A DNA stretch of 64,000 nucleotides from Roseburia sp. 499 (GTDB lineage Bacteria; Bacillota; Clostridia; Lachnospirales; Lachnospiraceae). How positions within the stretch are numbered: position 1 is the first letter of the stretch; each line of letters opens with the position of its first letter. This document shows, piece after piece, positions 45,268-54,119 of the stretch. Under the pieces are notes generated by a model, which saw only the letters and a list, made by a program, of their open reading frames with translations, was not told where the DNA came from and did no database searches. The stretch lies in NCBI RefSeq assembly GCF_001940225.2, contig NZ_CP135164.1, forward strand, positions 2,232,001 through 2,296,000, written 5' to 3'. Both the position numbers and the translations under genes were made by a program.

Positions 45268-45699
45268 TCATTTATTTGGAAGTTCGTCAAATATTTCAAT
45301 AGGCTCTATTGTTACATTTTTCTCTTCATCAATTCGAAATGCTTTAAGAATTGGATTTCCCTCTTCCATTAGCGAAAGGATAAGGTAGTTTGCTTTAGAA
45401 TCATATGCAAGGCGCTTATCCTCTTCGGAAGGTCTAGAAGGAGATTCCGGATGAGAATGGAAGTTTCCAAGAGGCTCATAGCCATTGGTACGCATATCCT
45501 TTACTGCGGCAAACTGTTCCTTGGGATCCATAGAAAAATGCTCCCTGCTCTCATCCACATTTGTCAGCAGATATACCTTTTCTACATATTGATTTTCTCC
45601 CTCTTTTCTGCCGCCTATAAGACCGCATGCTTCATTTGGAAGTCCTTTTTCGCAATGCTCTAGTATTTTTTTATAATCCTGCTGTTTCAAAAATAACAT
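45268..45699 (-). CDS. hcyD: JAMM metalloprotease of the sulfur operon, HcyD/Mec+-like
   Basis: This 143-residue protein is a single JAMM/MPN domain. The zinc motif is complete: Glu23 in PNEACGLIGG, His81 and His83 in FHSHPESPSRPSEEDK, Ser91 and Asp94. In Wolinella the related enzyme HcyD trims the C-terminal residues from a ThiS-like carrier to free Gly-Gly; in mycobacteria Mec+ cuts cysteine from CysO. Both roles are known from other species. Here the carrier gene two genes upstream ends in Gly-Gly-Gly-Ala-Phe, which makes the trimming role most likely. It is last in the operon, and GGAGGAG precedes the start. Confidence 0.88.
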   Translation of the reverse strand: MLFLKQQDYKKILEHCEKGLPNEACGLIGGRKEGENQYVEKVYLLTNVDESREHFSMDPKEQFAAVKDMRTNGYEPLGNFHSHPESPSRPSEEDKRLAYDSKANYLILSLMEEGNPILKAFRIDEEKNVTIEPIEIFDELPNK

Positions 45700-45719
45700 A
45701 GTTCTCCTCCTTGATGATT

Positions 45720-46526
45720 TTATTTTCCGTCACATTCTACCTGTTCGTAGTCGATTAACTCTGTTATAGTAGGATGATCTCCGCAAATACCGCAATCCGG
45801 CACATGTTTTGGCAACTTTACGGTACGAAATTCCATTTTTAACGCATCATAGGTCAACAATTTTCCTGTCAACAATTCGCCTACACCTACGATATATTTA
45901 ATTGCTTCCATAGCCTGAAGGCTTCCGATAACACCACCCATAGCGCCTATAACGCCGGCCTGCTTACAGGTCGGAACCGCATCCTTTGGCGGTGGATTCT
46001 TGAATACACAACGATAGCATGGTCCTTCTCCCGGAACATAAGTCATAAGCTGTCCCTGGAAACGGATGATTCCTGCATGGGAAAATGGTTTTTTCGCCAT
46101 AACACATGCATCGTTAATCAAGAACTTTGCCGGGAAATTGTCTGTTCCATCAATAATAAAGTCATAGTCTTTTATCAAATCCATGATATTTTCTGATGTA
46201 ACAAAAGTACGATATGTATTTACAGTTACATCCGGATTCATCTCATTAATCGTTTCTTTTGCGGATTTTACCTTTGCTTTTCCTACATCCTTTGTAGCAT
46301 GGATAATCTGTCTCTGAAGGTTAGACAAATCTACCTCATCCGCATCGGCAATTCCGATTGTTCCAACTCCTGCTGCCGCAAGATACATTGCTGCCGGAGC
46401 TCCAAGTCCACCGGCACCGATAATAAGAACCTTACTGTTTAACAGCTTCTTCTGCCCTTTTACGCCTACCTCCTGCAAAATAATATGTCTGGAGTAACGC
46501 TCCATTTGTTCATTTGTAAATGCCAT
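45720..46526 (-). CDS. hcyF: MoeB/ThiF-type sulfur-carrier adenylyltransferase, HcyF-like
   Basis: This 268-residue enzyme adenylates the C-terminus of a ubiquitin-like sulfur carrier. It has the ATP-binding GAGGLG (37-42), DGTDNFPAKFLIND, a zinc pair CYRC and CGIC, and the catalytic-type Cys in PTCKQAGV. There is no rhodanese domain, as in ThiF and MoeB but not in MoeZ or Uba4. The carrier gene overlaps its start (TAATG), and the JAMM gene follows. By gene order it works on HcyS here, giving an acyl-adenylate that is then turned into the thiocarboxylate. Confidence 0.92.
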   Translation of the reverse strand: MAFTNEQMERYSRHIILQEVGVKGQKKLLNSKVLIIGAGGLGAPAAMYLAAAGVGTIGIADADEVDLSNLQRQIIHATKDVGKAKVKSAKETINEMNPDVTVNTYRTFVTSENIMDLIKDYDFIIDGTDNFPAKFLINDACVMAKKPFSHAGIIRFQGQLMTYVPGEGPCYRCVFKNPPPKDAVPTCKQAGVIGAMGGVIGSLQAMEAIKYIVGVGELLTGKLLTYDALKMEFRTVKLPKHVPDCGICGDHPTITELIDYEQVECDGK

Positions 46527-46735
46527 TAAAAAGCCCCTCCTCCCATGAAATACAAGAATTCAATATTATCTCCTTCTTTGATTACTGTGGTTTCAAAAGC
46601 TGCTCTATCCAGAAACTCCTCATTCAGAGTAACTGTAACATATTCTGCATTTTCTACCTTTTCGTCCACGATTAACTTTGCAATTGTTGTTCCTTCTGCG
46701 ATTTCTTTGTTTACTCCTGCGATTATTGCTTTCAT
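46526..46735 (-). CDS. hcyS: ThiS/MoaD-like sulfur-carrier protein, HcyS-like, C-terminal GGGAF
   Basis: This is a 69-residue ubiquitin-fold protein. It has a ThiS-like pattern (FLDRAAFETTVIKEGDNIEFLYFMGGGAF). The tail is not the usual Gly-Gly: it ends Gly-Gly-Gly-Ala-Phe (65-69). The last two residues must be removed before the Gly end can be adenylated. The operon encodes both a JAMM protease and a ThiF-like enzyme. In Wolinella HcyS also carries extra residues after Gly-Gly, removed by HcyD, and then forms a thiocarboxylate that donates sulfur to acetylhomoserine. The same function is inferred here. A ThiS role in thiamine synthesis is less likely because no thiamine gene is nearby. Confidence 0.85.
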   Translation of the reverse strand: MKAIIAGVNKEIAEGTTIAKLIVDEKVENAEYVTVTLNEEFLDRAAFETTVIKEGDNIEFLYFMGGGAF

Positions 46736-46773
46736 TTCTTTCCTCCACTTTTTCTAAATAGTTATAATTTTTC

Positions 46774-47091
46774 TTATATCAATGATTTGATAATTGTTTC
46801 CAATTCTTCTTTTTTTACCAAGCCTCGGGTTCGATTCACCTCAGCGCCATCCTTGAAAAATAAAACAGTAGGCGATGCCATTACCTCATATTCCGCTGCC
46901 AGGTCTGCATCAAAGTTTACATTGATTTTTACAACCTTAAGCTTATCTTCGTAATCATCCTCAATATCCCCTAAAATGGGAGATAACTGCTTACATGGAA
47001 TACAGGAATCAGAATAAAATTCTGCCAGTACCGGAATCGCACTTTTCAGTACTTCCTGTTCAAACTGCTCTTGATTTACTCTCGCTGCCAT
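46774..47091 (-). CDS. Thioredoxin with CIPC active site
   Basis: This 105-residue thioredoxin-fold protein has its active site CIPC at residues 30-33 instead of the usual CGPC, and the cis-Pro region ASPTVLFF later. It lies in the sulfur operon between a TusA-like protein and the carrier protein. It could reduce the sulfur-loaded carrier or donate electrons to a reductase of the route. It is not the only thioredoxin one expects in a genome, so a specialised role is likely. Confidence 0.9.
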   Translation of the reverse strand: MAARVNQEQFEQEVLKSAIPVLAEFYSDSCIPCKQLSPILGDIEDDYEDKLKVVKINVNFDADLAAEYEVMASPTVLFFKDGAEVNRTRGLVKKEELETIIKSLI

Positions 47092-47101
47092 GATTTCCTC
47101 C

Positions 47102-47347
47102 TTAGTCTTCTAACTTCTTTACAATAAGGTCATAAGTTCCGTTCCCGTTATCAATCAATTTAAGAATCTGCTGACCTTCTTCCTTAAAGCTTCTTGGTAC
47201 ATTCTGCACCGGTTCACCATCATTCATAGTAACAGCAAGAACCTGTCCAATTTCTAATTCCTCCATTGCTACCTTTGCCTTTACAAAAGTCATTGGGCAA
47301 ACCACATCGGTAATATCTACTCTTTCATCAATTTCAAACTCAGCCAT
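47102..47347 (-). CDS. TusA-like sulfur-transfer protein
   Basis: This 81-residue protein has the TusA-type site DVVCPMTFVKAK with Cys17 followed by Pro, in place of the common CPxP form. TusA-fold proteins hold persulfide sulfur on that cysteine and pass it on. It overlaps the end of the sulfite reductase gene and precedes thioredoxin, so it may receive sulfur from the reductase and deliver it to HcyS. The route is an inference from gene order. Confidence 0.88.
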   Translation of the reverse strand: MAEFEIDERVDITDVVCPMTFVKAKVAMEELEIGQVLAVTMNDGEPVQNVPRSFKEEGQQILKLIDNGNGTYDLIVKKLED

Positions 47348-48200
47348 TGTACGCCTCCTCTAACACTTTCTGTAATTTATCAACACCTACTCTGTCAATC
47401 GTGAACTTAAAACGTTCTCCCGGATTGGCATTATCATCAAAGAACTGAATTGCCGCATCTGTTACGCGAAGCAACTGCTCTTCTGATGTAATCACCGGAA
47501 GTAAGGATTCTCCCTTGTTAATCTGATTGCCGAAAAGTCCTCCGAAAGATACAATGTATCCCTGCTGTCCTTCCCATGCATCTGTTGGACATGATTTTAC
47601 ACATCTGCCACAGTAATTACATTTTTCCCTATCCAGCTTGATTTCACCATCCTGAATAGAAATGGCTCCCTCACGGCATGCCTTTTCACAAACACCGCAC
47701 ATAATGCAGTCTTCTTTCTTCCAGTTTACAATTTGGGCACCCTTAATTCCCACATCATTTTCCTCTGCCTTTAAACAGTTGTTCTGACATCCGGTAACGC
47801 CAAACTTGAACTTATGAGGCAACTCTCTTGCAAAATACTTCTCATCCAGTATCTGGGCAATATGATATGTATCAATATTTCCACTTGGACAAATTTCAGA
47901 TCCCTGACAGGCAGTTACAGTACGAACACGTGGACCACAGATTCCCGGTCTGCATCCGCCTTTTGCCAATTCTGCCTTCACTGCTTCCACGTCATCTACT
48001 TTAATGAATGGAATCTCTACACTCTGTCTAGAGGTGAGATGTACATGACCATCTCCATATTTTTCTGCAACCTCTGCAATGATTCTTAAGTTTTCCGTAG
48101 TTAAGTTACCACCGACTACCTTTACTCTCAAAGAAAAATTATTTTTCTGTTTCTGACGCATGAATCCGCCTTTTTTTAATGCTGCATAATCAACTGCCAT
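47340..48200 (-). CDS. Siroheme-type sulfite reductase with two 4Fe-4S clusters
   Basis: This 286-residue protein reduces sulfite to sulfide, with siroheme bound to a 4Fe-4S cluster. The cluster ligands are C98 and C104 in CQGSEIC and C138 and C142 in CQNNC. Two ferredoxin clusters follow in CIMCGVCEKAC (165-175) and CNYCGRCVKSC (194-204). This is the short anaerobic AsrC/dissimilatory-like type, unlike the longer CysI. The start at 48200 has AAAGGAG ahead; a longer frame adds 22 residues without a site. In Wolinella the matching Sir feeds the Hcy route. The electron source may be ferredoxin. Confidence 0.88.
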   Translation of the reverse strand: MAVDYAALKKGGFMRQKQKNNFSLRVKVVGGNLTTENLRIIAEVAEKYGDGHVHLTSRQSVEIPFIKVDDVEAVKAELAKGGCRPGICGPRVRTVTACQGSEICPSGNIDTYHIAQILDEKYFARELPHKFKFGVTGCQNNCLKAEENDVGIKGAQIVNWKKEDCIMCGVCEKACREGAISIQDGEIKLDREKCNYCGRCVKSCPTDAWEGQQGYIVSFGGLFGNQINKGESLLPVITSEEQLLRVTDAAIQFFDDNANPGERFKFTIDRVGVDKLQKVLEEAYNG

Positions 48201-48225
48201 TCCTTTTCTCCTTTCGTATCCCTTT

Positions 48226-49470
48226 TTATAATGGACTCTTTTCAATTGCTTGCTTAAAATCAGCAATTAAATCTTCAATATCTTCAATTCCTACACTAAT
48301 CCGAATCAAATCATCAAATACACCGGCATTTGTCTTTTCTTCCTCTGTACTATGTACATTCAGGGTAGATTCCGGATGAATCACCAGCGACTTGGTGTCA
48401 CCGATATTTGAAACAATCATCGGTATTTTCAAGTTATCTATAATGGAAAATGCCCGTTCTTTGCTTCCTACCCGTATGGTCAAAATTGCACCAAATCCAC
48501 GGGAAAGTTGTTTCTTTGCCAATTGATGCCACGGACTTTTTTCCAGTCCCGGATAATTGACTTCAATTCCATCAATCCCATCCAGATATTCTGCAAGTTT
48601 AAAAGCATTTTCACATTCCCGCTCCATCCGAAGTCCCAGTGTTTCCATTCCTAACAGATTATAATAAGCTGTCTGTGGTGCCATACAGGCTCCTGTATTT
48701 CGGAACAACCCATTCCTCAGTTTTGCTGTGTAAGCAAATTTTCCAAACTTTTTGTATTCCTTCATTCCCGGATACTTTTCCGCATCCCAAGTAAAATTTC
48801 CGCTATCGTTAATGACACCACTGATGGCATCGCTATGGCCATTGATATACTTGGATGTAGAATTGATTACAACATCTGCTCCAAGTTCCAGAGGTTTTAC
48901 CAGATACGCCGTTGCCACTGTGTTATCCATGATAAGGGGCAATCCATGTTTATGTGCCAGTTCACTCAATGTCCGAATATCTGTTACATCCAGCCTTGGA
49001 TTACCAATGGTTTCTGCAAAAAAAACTCTGGTCTTTTCTGTAATACTCTGTTCTATCTGTTCCCAGTCATTATTTTTCACATAAATCGTATGTATCCCAA
49101 AGGCTTCCAAATCCCGGAACAAATCAATGCTGCCACCATACAGGCTGGCACTGGAGATAATTTCATCTCCGGCCTGTAAAATATTTAACAGGGCATTGGT
49201 CAATGCCGCCATCCCCGAAGCACAGGCGATAGATGCAACGCCGCCCTCCAATTTTGTCATCCGCTCTTCAAAAGCGGTAATGGTAGGATTTCCAATTCTT
49301 GTATAGGAATATCCCGGTGCCTGATTGTGAAATAATTTTTCATGTTGGCTGGCAGAAGGCTGATAAAAGGCACTGGACTGATAAATAGGAGTCAGTGTTG
49401 CCCCGGTACTCTTATCGCCTTCGATACAGCTATGTAAAAGCGAGGTATTAAATCCCGTCGATTCTGTCAT
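48226..49470 (-). CDS. metY: O-acetylhomoserine sulfhydrylase-like enzyme (MetY)
   Basis: This 414-residue PLP enzyme belongs to the Cys/Met metabolism family. The PLP lysine is in NSTSKYINGHSDAISG. Other marks are YQSSAFYQ, YSYTRIGNPT and DNTVATAYL. It should make homocysteine from O-acetylhomoserine with sulfide or a carrier thiocarboxylate as the donor. In Wolinella the matching MetY uses HcyS-COSH. The gene stands between cysN and the sulfite reductase, with 15 and 25 bp gaps. Confidence 0.93.
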   Translation of the reverse strand: MTESTGFNTSLLHSCIEGDKSTGATLTPIYQSSAFYQPSASQHEKLFHNQAPGYSYTRIGNPTITAFEERMTKLEGGVASIACASGMAALTNALLNILQAGDEIISSASLYGGSIDLFRDLEAFGIHTIYVKNNDWEQIEQSITEKTRVFFAETIGNPRLDVTDIRTLSELAHKHGLPLIMDNTVATAYLVKPLELGADVVINSTSKYINGHSDAISGVINDSGNFTWDAEKYPGMKEYKKFGKFAYTAKLRNGLFRNTGACMAPQTAYYNLLGMETLGLRMERECENAFKLAEYLDGIDGIEVNYPGLEKSPWHQLAKKQLSRGFGAILTIRVGSKERAFSIIDNLKIPMIVSNIGDTKSLVIHPESTLNVHSTEEEKTNAGVFDDLIRISVGIEDIEDLIADFKQAIEKSPL

Positions 49471-49485
49471 CTATCTGCTACCTCC

Positions 49486-51183
49486 TTAAATAATCCAGAA
49501 GTTATCATGGAATGTAATGCTCCTGTAGATTTCAAATTTCATCCACTTATCCAAAAGCTCTGCATCCGGATTCTCTCCGGTTTTTCCAAAGTCTGCAATG
49601 AATTCCTGATACTGCTCTCTGGATTCTACTCTGATTGCAAATCCTCTTCCATTTACTAATGGATATCCGCTGTAATCATATTCTGAAAGTGATTTAATTG
49701 CAGCTACTTTTTCTTCACGAATTTCTACTGCCACTTTGTCACGAAGCACTAAAATATCGAAATTATCCGGATAGTGATAACTCTCACCCTTTACCGGGAT
49801 AGTATCTCCTACTGTATAAACATCCTTTACCGGTTTCGCCTTAGCAATGTTCAGACTCTCCATGTTATAATAGAATTCTTCAAAAACATCGCCTCTTGCC
49901 TTAATGTCACCTGATATGAATGAATAGATTCCATCTTCCTGTCCCTGCTTCACTTCTTCTACTACACCGCAGGCTGAAGTCATATTGGTAATACGGTCAA
50001 TTAAAATCAACTCGCCTAATGTTTTATGATGTTTAAAAGTATCTACAACGATATTTTCCTGTAAGGAAATCTCACACAATGCAATTTCATTTTTCACCAA
50101 ACGGTCTGCATCTAAAAATTCTCCGGTATTTACATCTACTTTATGCTTGATTCCGGTCAGCACACCCGGTATCTGTCTTGTTCCAAGCTTTACCAGATAA
50201 TCCTTTCCAATTACCAGTTCTTCATCGTCCATCCACAAAAGTGTTACTGCAATCTGGTTGCTTACCGGAAGATTACTTCCATTTACCAATACACAACCTC
50301 TGGAAACATCCACTTCTTTATCCAGCTGAATCGTAACCGGTTTTCCTTTCTCAGCACTCTGACTTTCCTTATCGCCTACCAGAATACTTTTTACCTTTGC
50401 TTCTTCTCGGCTTGGCAAGGTAGTAACCACATCTCCTACCCGGATACTTCCTGATTCTACCTGTCCCTGGAATCCACGGAAGGTATGGTTTGGACGGCAC
50501 ACACGCTGTACCGGCAAATAAAATCCTTCTTCCTTCGATTTTTCCGATACGTCTACCTGCTCTAAGTAACTCAGTAATGCTTCTCCTGTATACCATGGCG
50601 TGTGTTCGGATTTCTTTGTTACATTGTCACCCTCCGTTGCAGATACCGGAATAATCTCTACACTGGCAAGTTCCAGTTCTTTGGTAAGTTCATCAATCTG
50701 TGCTTTAATTTCCTTAAAACGATTTTCATCATATCCTACCAAGTCCATTTTATTTACTGCAAATACAAAGTAACGAATTCCCATCAAAGAGCAGATTCTT
50801 GCATGTCTTCTGGTCTGTACCAGAACTCCCTGTTTTGCATCTACAAGAATAACTGCTAAATCTGCGAAGGATGCTCCTACTGCCATGTTTCTGGTGTATT
50901 CTTCATGTCCCGGTGTATCTGCTACAATAAAGCTTCGGTTATCTGTGGTAAAGTAACGATATGCTACATCTATGGTAATTCCCTGTTCTCTTTCTGCCAT
51001 CAAACCATCTAACAATAGAGAATAGTCAATAGCTCCGCCTCGACTTCCTACCTTACTGTCTAATTCCAACGCCTTTTCCTGATCTGCATATAGCAGCTTG
51101 GCGTCATACAAAATATGTCCGATTAAGGTGGACTTTCCATCATCTACGCTTCCGCAGGTAATAAATTTTAATAATCCGCTCAT
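49486..51183 (-). CDS. cysN: Sulfate adenylyltransferase GTPase subunit, with an extra C-terminal part
   Basis: This 565-residue subunit forms ATP sulfurylase with CysD and couples GTP cleavage to sulfate activation. The GTPase sites are GSVDDGKST (11-19), DTPGHEEYTRNM and NKMDLVG. The start at 51183 has GGGAGGG ahead; a longer frame would overlap cysD by 56 bp. It is about 90 residues longer than E. coli CysN. The extra part (YSGYPLVNGRGFAIRVES and more) is not an APS kinase: it has no P-loop. Its role is unknown. APS kinase is not encoded in the operon. Confidence 0.92.
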   Translation of the reverse strand: MSGLLKFITCGSVDDGKSTLIGHILYDAKLLYADQEKALELDSKVGSRGGAIDYSLLLDGLMAEREQGITIDVAYRYFTTDNRSFIVADTPGHEEYTRNMAVGASFADLAVILVDAKQGVLVQTRRHARICSLMGIRYFVFAVNKMDLVGYDENRFKEIKAQIDELTKELELASVEIIPVSATEGDNVTKKSEHTPWYTGEALLSYLEQVDVSEKSKEEGFYLPVQRVCRPNHTFRGFQGQVESGSIRVGDVVTTLPSREEAKVKSILVGDKESQSAEKGKPVTIQLDKEVDVSRGCVLVNGSNLPVSNQIAVTLLWMDDEELVIGKDYLVKLGTRQIPGVLTGIKHKVDVNTGEFLDADRLVKNEIALCEISLQENIVVDTFKHHKTLGELILIDRITNMTSACGVVEEVKQGQEDGIYSFISGDIKARGDVFEEFYYNMESLNIAKAKPVKDVYTVGDTIPVKGESYHYPDNFDILVLRDKVAVEIREEKVAAIKSLSEYDYSGYPLVNGRGFAIRVESREQYQEFIADFGKTGENPDAELLDKWMKFEIYRSITFHDNFWII

Positions 51184-51184
51184 C

Positions 51185-52084
51185 TTAGAAATATCCCTCC
51201 CTTTTTCTTCTTTCCATGCTGCCGACTTCTTCACTATCAATTACTCTGGTAGTTCTTTCAGAGGACACTGCACTTAACGTCTCTTCAATGATTTCATCTA
51301 AGGTGGTTGCTGTAGATTCACATCCTCCGGTCAATGGATAGCAGCCAAGTGTACGGAATCTTACACTCTTATGCTCAATCTTCTCTCCAGGCAATAACTT
51401 CATTCTGTCATCATCCACCATGATGATATTTCCATCCCGATATACTACCGGACGTTCCTTAGCGAAGTACAATGGTACAATATCAATATTTTCTCGTTTG
51501 ATGTACTGCCAGATATCCTTTTCTGTCCAGTTGGAAATAGGGAATACTCGAATGCTTTCACCCTTGTGAATCTTGGTATTATACAACTTCCACATTTCCG
51601 GTCTCTGGTTCTTCGGGTCCCATGCATGTGCTTCATTTCGGAAAGAAAAAATTCGTTCCTTGGCTCTGGACTTTTCTTCATCACGTCTACCGCCTCCAAA
51701 TGCTGCGGTAAATCCATATTTATTTAATGCCTGCTTCAATGCCTGTGTTTTCATAATATCTGTATAGGCAGAACCGTGGTCAAAAGGATTGATACCCTGC
51801 TTTACACCTTCTTCGTTAATGTACTCCAGCATCTCAATTCCCTTTTCCTTTGCGACTCTGTCACGAAATTCTATCATTTCCTTAAATTTCCATGTGGTAT
51901 TTACATGAAGGAATGGAAAAGGTGGTTTTTCCGGGTAAAAGGCTTTCATCGCCAAATGAAGCATAACGGAGCTGTCCTTTCCAATCGAATATAACATTAC
52001 AGGTTTCTCGCATTCTGCCGCCACCTCACGAATGATATAAATAGCTTCTGCTTCTAATTCATCAAGATGTGATAATTCACTCAT
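51185..52084 (-). CDS. cysD: Sulfate adenylyltransferase subunit 2
   Basis: This 299-residue ATP pyrophosphatase-type enzyme makes APS from ATP and sulfate. The nucleotide loop is [15 protein letters not shown], and [16 protein letters not shown] and [21 protein letters not shown] follow. It is immediately before cysN, one base from its start, which makes a coupled heterodimer. Its product, APS, goes to the AprA/AprB-type reductase encoded just upstream. Confidence 0.96.
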   Translation of the reverse strand: MSELSHLDELEAEAIYIIREVAAECEKPVMLYSIGKDSSVMLHLAMKAFYPEKPPFPFLHVNTTWKFKEMIEFRDRVAKEKGIEMLEYINEEGVKQGINPFDHGSAYTDIMKTQALKQALNKYGFTAAFGGGRRDEEKSRAKERIFSFRNEAHAWDPKNQRPEMWKLYNTKIHKGESIRVFPISNWTEKDIWQYIKRENIDIVPLYFAKERPVVYRDGNIIMVDDDRMKLLPGEKIEHKSVRFRTLGCYPLTGGCESTATTLDEIIEETLSAVSSERTTRVIDSEEVGSMERRKREGYF

Positions 52085-52099
52085 ATCTGCTCTCCTTTT

Positions 52100-52414
52100 C
52101 TAATATTGGTTGGACTTTGTCCTGTCAATTTCTATGGTTTCTATTTCACCGTCAGGTCTTTCAATATTCCAGTAAATCATATCTCCCTGACTCTTTACTC
52201 TCATTTTACTTCCTCTGCCGCCGATATCTGCTCCCAGATAAAAATCAATGGCATCTTTCTTACATTCCTTTACGCAAGAGACACATCCCCAACAATCTTT
52301 TGGGTATTTGATATATGCCTTTCCTTCCTGGTCAAGTTTAATGAGACTTCCCGGACATACCTGGGTACACATTCGGCATCCCACACATTTTTCCTTATTG
52401 ATTACTATGCTCAT
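52100..52414 (-). CDS. aprB: Adenylylsulfate reductase beta subunit-like ferredoxin
   Basis: This 104-residue protein binds two 4Fe-4S clusters: CVGCRMCTQVCP in the N-terminal part and CWGCVSCVKEC near residue 41. The C-terminal strand region MIYWNIERPDGEIETIEID matches the AprB core, but the long tail of dissimilatory AprB is missing. Electrons for APS reduction should pass through it to the flavin of AprA. Its start overlaps the end of aprA by 20 bp, so the two are coupled. Confidence 0.87.
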   Translation of the reverse strand: MSIVINKEKCVGCRMCTQVCPGSLIKLDQEGKAYIKYPKDCWGCVSCVKECKKDAIDFYLGADIGGRGSKMRVKSQGDMIYWNIERPDGEIETIEIDRTKSNQY

Positions 52415-54092
52415 AGGTCTCTCCTCCCTTCACCAGTTCACGGAAAATCATTTTTACTTTTCCATTTTCCATTTTGGAATTGACGTATTTTAACCATTCC
52501 TCGCTTTTTTCCGGGTAATCCAGATTTTCAGCAAAACTGTGCCATCTGGTTTCCTTTCTTGCTCTCAAGTGTGCAATCAATACTTTACATACCGTAAGCC
52601 GTTCTTTTAACTCATAGACAAACATCAACTCATGCATGTCTTCTGCTGCAAGGCCTTCTGCTAACTGCTCAATCTGATTGATTTTTTCCTCTGCCAGAGA
52701 AAGTTGTTTTTCATTGAACTGATAGTGACTGCCAATTCCACCTGCGTAAGTGTCCATTACTTTCTGCATGGCTTCCTCTAGCTGCTCCACCGTGAAAACA
52801 GGATTTTCAAAACTTAAGATACGATTGTATTCTTCTGTTTTTTCCTTCAAGAGCTGTTCTTCTTCCTGCTCTGTCAAGCTTTCTGTCGGCTCTTTACTTT
52901 TATGGATAATGGATTCTGCTGCAATCTCACCCTCTACCAAAGCACCTGTTACATACTTCTGCGGACATCCACCTGCCACATCTCCTGCTGCATATAATCC
53001 TCGAATGGTAGTCTCACGATTGGTATCTACCCAATAACCACTGGCAGTATGACCGCCTACTACATATGGCTCTGTTCCCTCGATTTCAACATTCTGCTGA
53101 CTTGGATTCTTTCCCGCCTCTATCCACTTCAATGTCTGGCTAGGTGCCATGTTAAGGTATGCCTTTAATAACTCTTCATCCTGTTTTTCGGTAATACCTT
53201 CTGTTCGAAGATAACAAGGTCCTCGTCCTTCCAGATTCTCTTTTACGGTTCCATAGACACGTTGGGAAGTAGTAAGTCCGTATTTATTCTCATACACTTC
53301 ACCCAATGCATTGATCTGCTTGGCTCCTACTCCCTGAGCAATGGTTCCTGTCGGAGCAATGGTATCTTTACATCTTAAAGCAATAAACCGCATCTCGAAG
53401 GTAGTCATTTCTGCTCCGGCACGAATTCCCATAGCATATCCGGCTCCAGTGTTAAACGGCGGATACCACATCTTATGTCTGGAAAATCCCGGATTGTTTG
53501 GCTTGTATAATCCAGAGGCTCCTCCGGTGGCACAAATCACTGCCTTTGCTCGTATCTCATAAGCGATTCCATTTTCGATATCGAATCCAAATGCTCCTAA
53601 AATCTGATTATTTTTCACAATATAATCTGTAATATTTAAGTGATTGATGACCGTTACATCTTCCAACTGCTTTACTGCATCTGCTAAAATCGGTTTAATA
53701 TTTTCACCGTTAATTTTGATGTTTCGGTTTCCTCTCGCCACATACTCTCCATTTTCATCTTTCAAAATCACAAGTCCCAGCTGCTCCAGCTTTGCTGTTA
53801 CCCGATTCAGTCCTTCCGACATGGTAAGAAGCAAATCTTCTCTCACAATACCGTCTGCATCCTTTTTCGCATAATCGACATAATCTTGTGGTTTACGCCC
53901 CTTCACGATATATGCATTGATGGCATTTACTCCTGCTGCTAGACAGCCACTTCGTTTGATATTCGCTTTTTCTGCAATCACCACAGACAGTTTAGACTGT
54001 TCTCTTATGGTAAGAGCTGCATAACATCCGGCAGTTCCGCCTCCTATGATTAAAACATCTGTATGAATGATTTTTCTGTCCTGAATCTTCAT
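52395..54092 (-). CDS. aprA: Adenylylsulfate reductase alpha subunit-like flavoprotein
   Basis: This 565-residue FAD enzyme of the succinate dehydrogenase/fumarate reductase fold has GGGTAGCYAAL at the N-terminus. The AprA-like parts are MWYPPFNTGAGYAMGI, AGAEMTTFEMRFIALR and GGHTASGYWVDTNRET, with GDVAGGCPQKYVTGALVEG near the FAD end. It reduces APS to sulfite and AMP. It is shorter than dissimilatory AprA (about 650 residues). A general fumarate reductase is unlikely because the AprB partner, the ATP sulfurylase and a sulfite reductase lie in the same operon. It is placed for assimilation; no Qmo or Dsr genes are near. Confidence 0.88.
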   Translation of the reverse strand: MKIQDRKIIHTDVLIIGGGTAGCYAALTIREQSKLSVVIAEKANIKRSGCLAAGVNAINAYIVKGRKPQDYVDYAKKDADGIVREDLLLTMSEGLNRVTAKLEQLGLVILKDENGEYVARGNRNIKINGENIKPILADAVKQLEDVTVINHLNITDYIVKNNQILGAFGFDIENGIAYEIRAKAVICATGGASGLYKPNNPGFSRHKMWYPPFNTGAGYAMGIRAGAEMTTFEMRFIALRCKDTIAPTGTIAQGVGAKQINALGEVYENKYGLTTSQRVYGTVKENLEGRGPCYLRTEGITEKQDEELLKAYLNMAPSQTLKWIEAGKNPSQQNVEIEGTEPYVVGGHTASGYWVDTNRETTIRGLYAAGDVAGGCPQKYVTGALVEGEIAAESIIHKSKEPTESLTEQEEEQLLKEKTEEYNRILSFENPVFTVEQLEEAMQKVMDTYAGGIGSHYQFNEKQLSLAEEKINQIEQLAEGLAAEDMHELMFVYELKERLTVCKVLIAHLRARKETRWHSFAENLDYPEKSEEWLKYVNSKMENGKVKMIFRELVKGGETYEHSNQ

Positions 54093-54119
54093 AACTGCCT
54101 CCTCGGTTAATTAGAATAA

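Noticed and set aside
46526..46735. ThiS for thiamine synthesis
   Set aside because: No thiazole or other thiamine genes are near, and the tail GGGAF needs a protease that is encoded in the same operon.
52395..54092. Fumarate reductase or aspartate oxidase as the flavoprotein identity
   Set aside because: The MWYPPFN and MRFIALR regions and the AprB-like partner fit APS reductase better, and all neighbours are sulfur genes.
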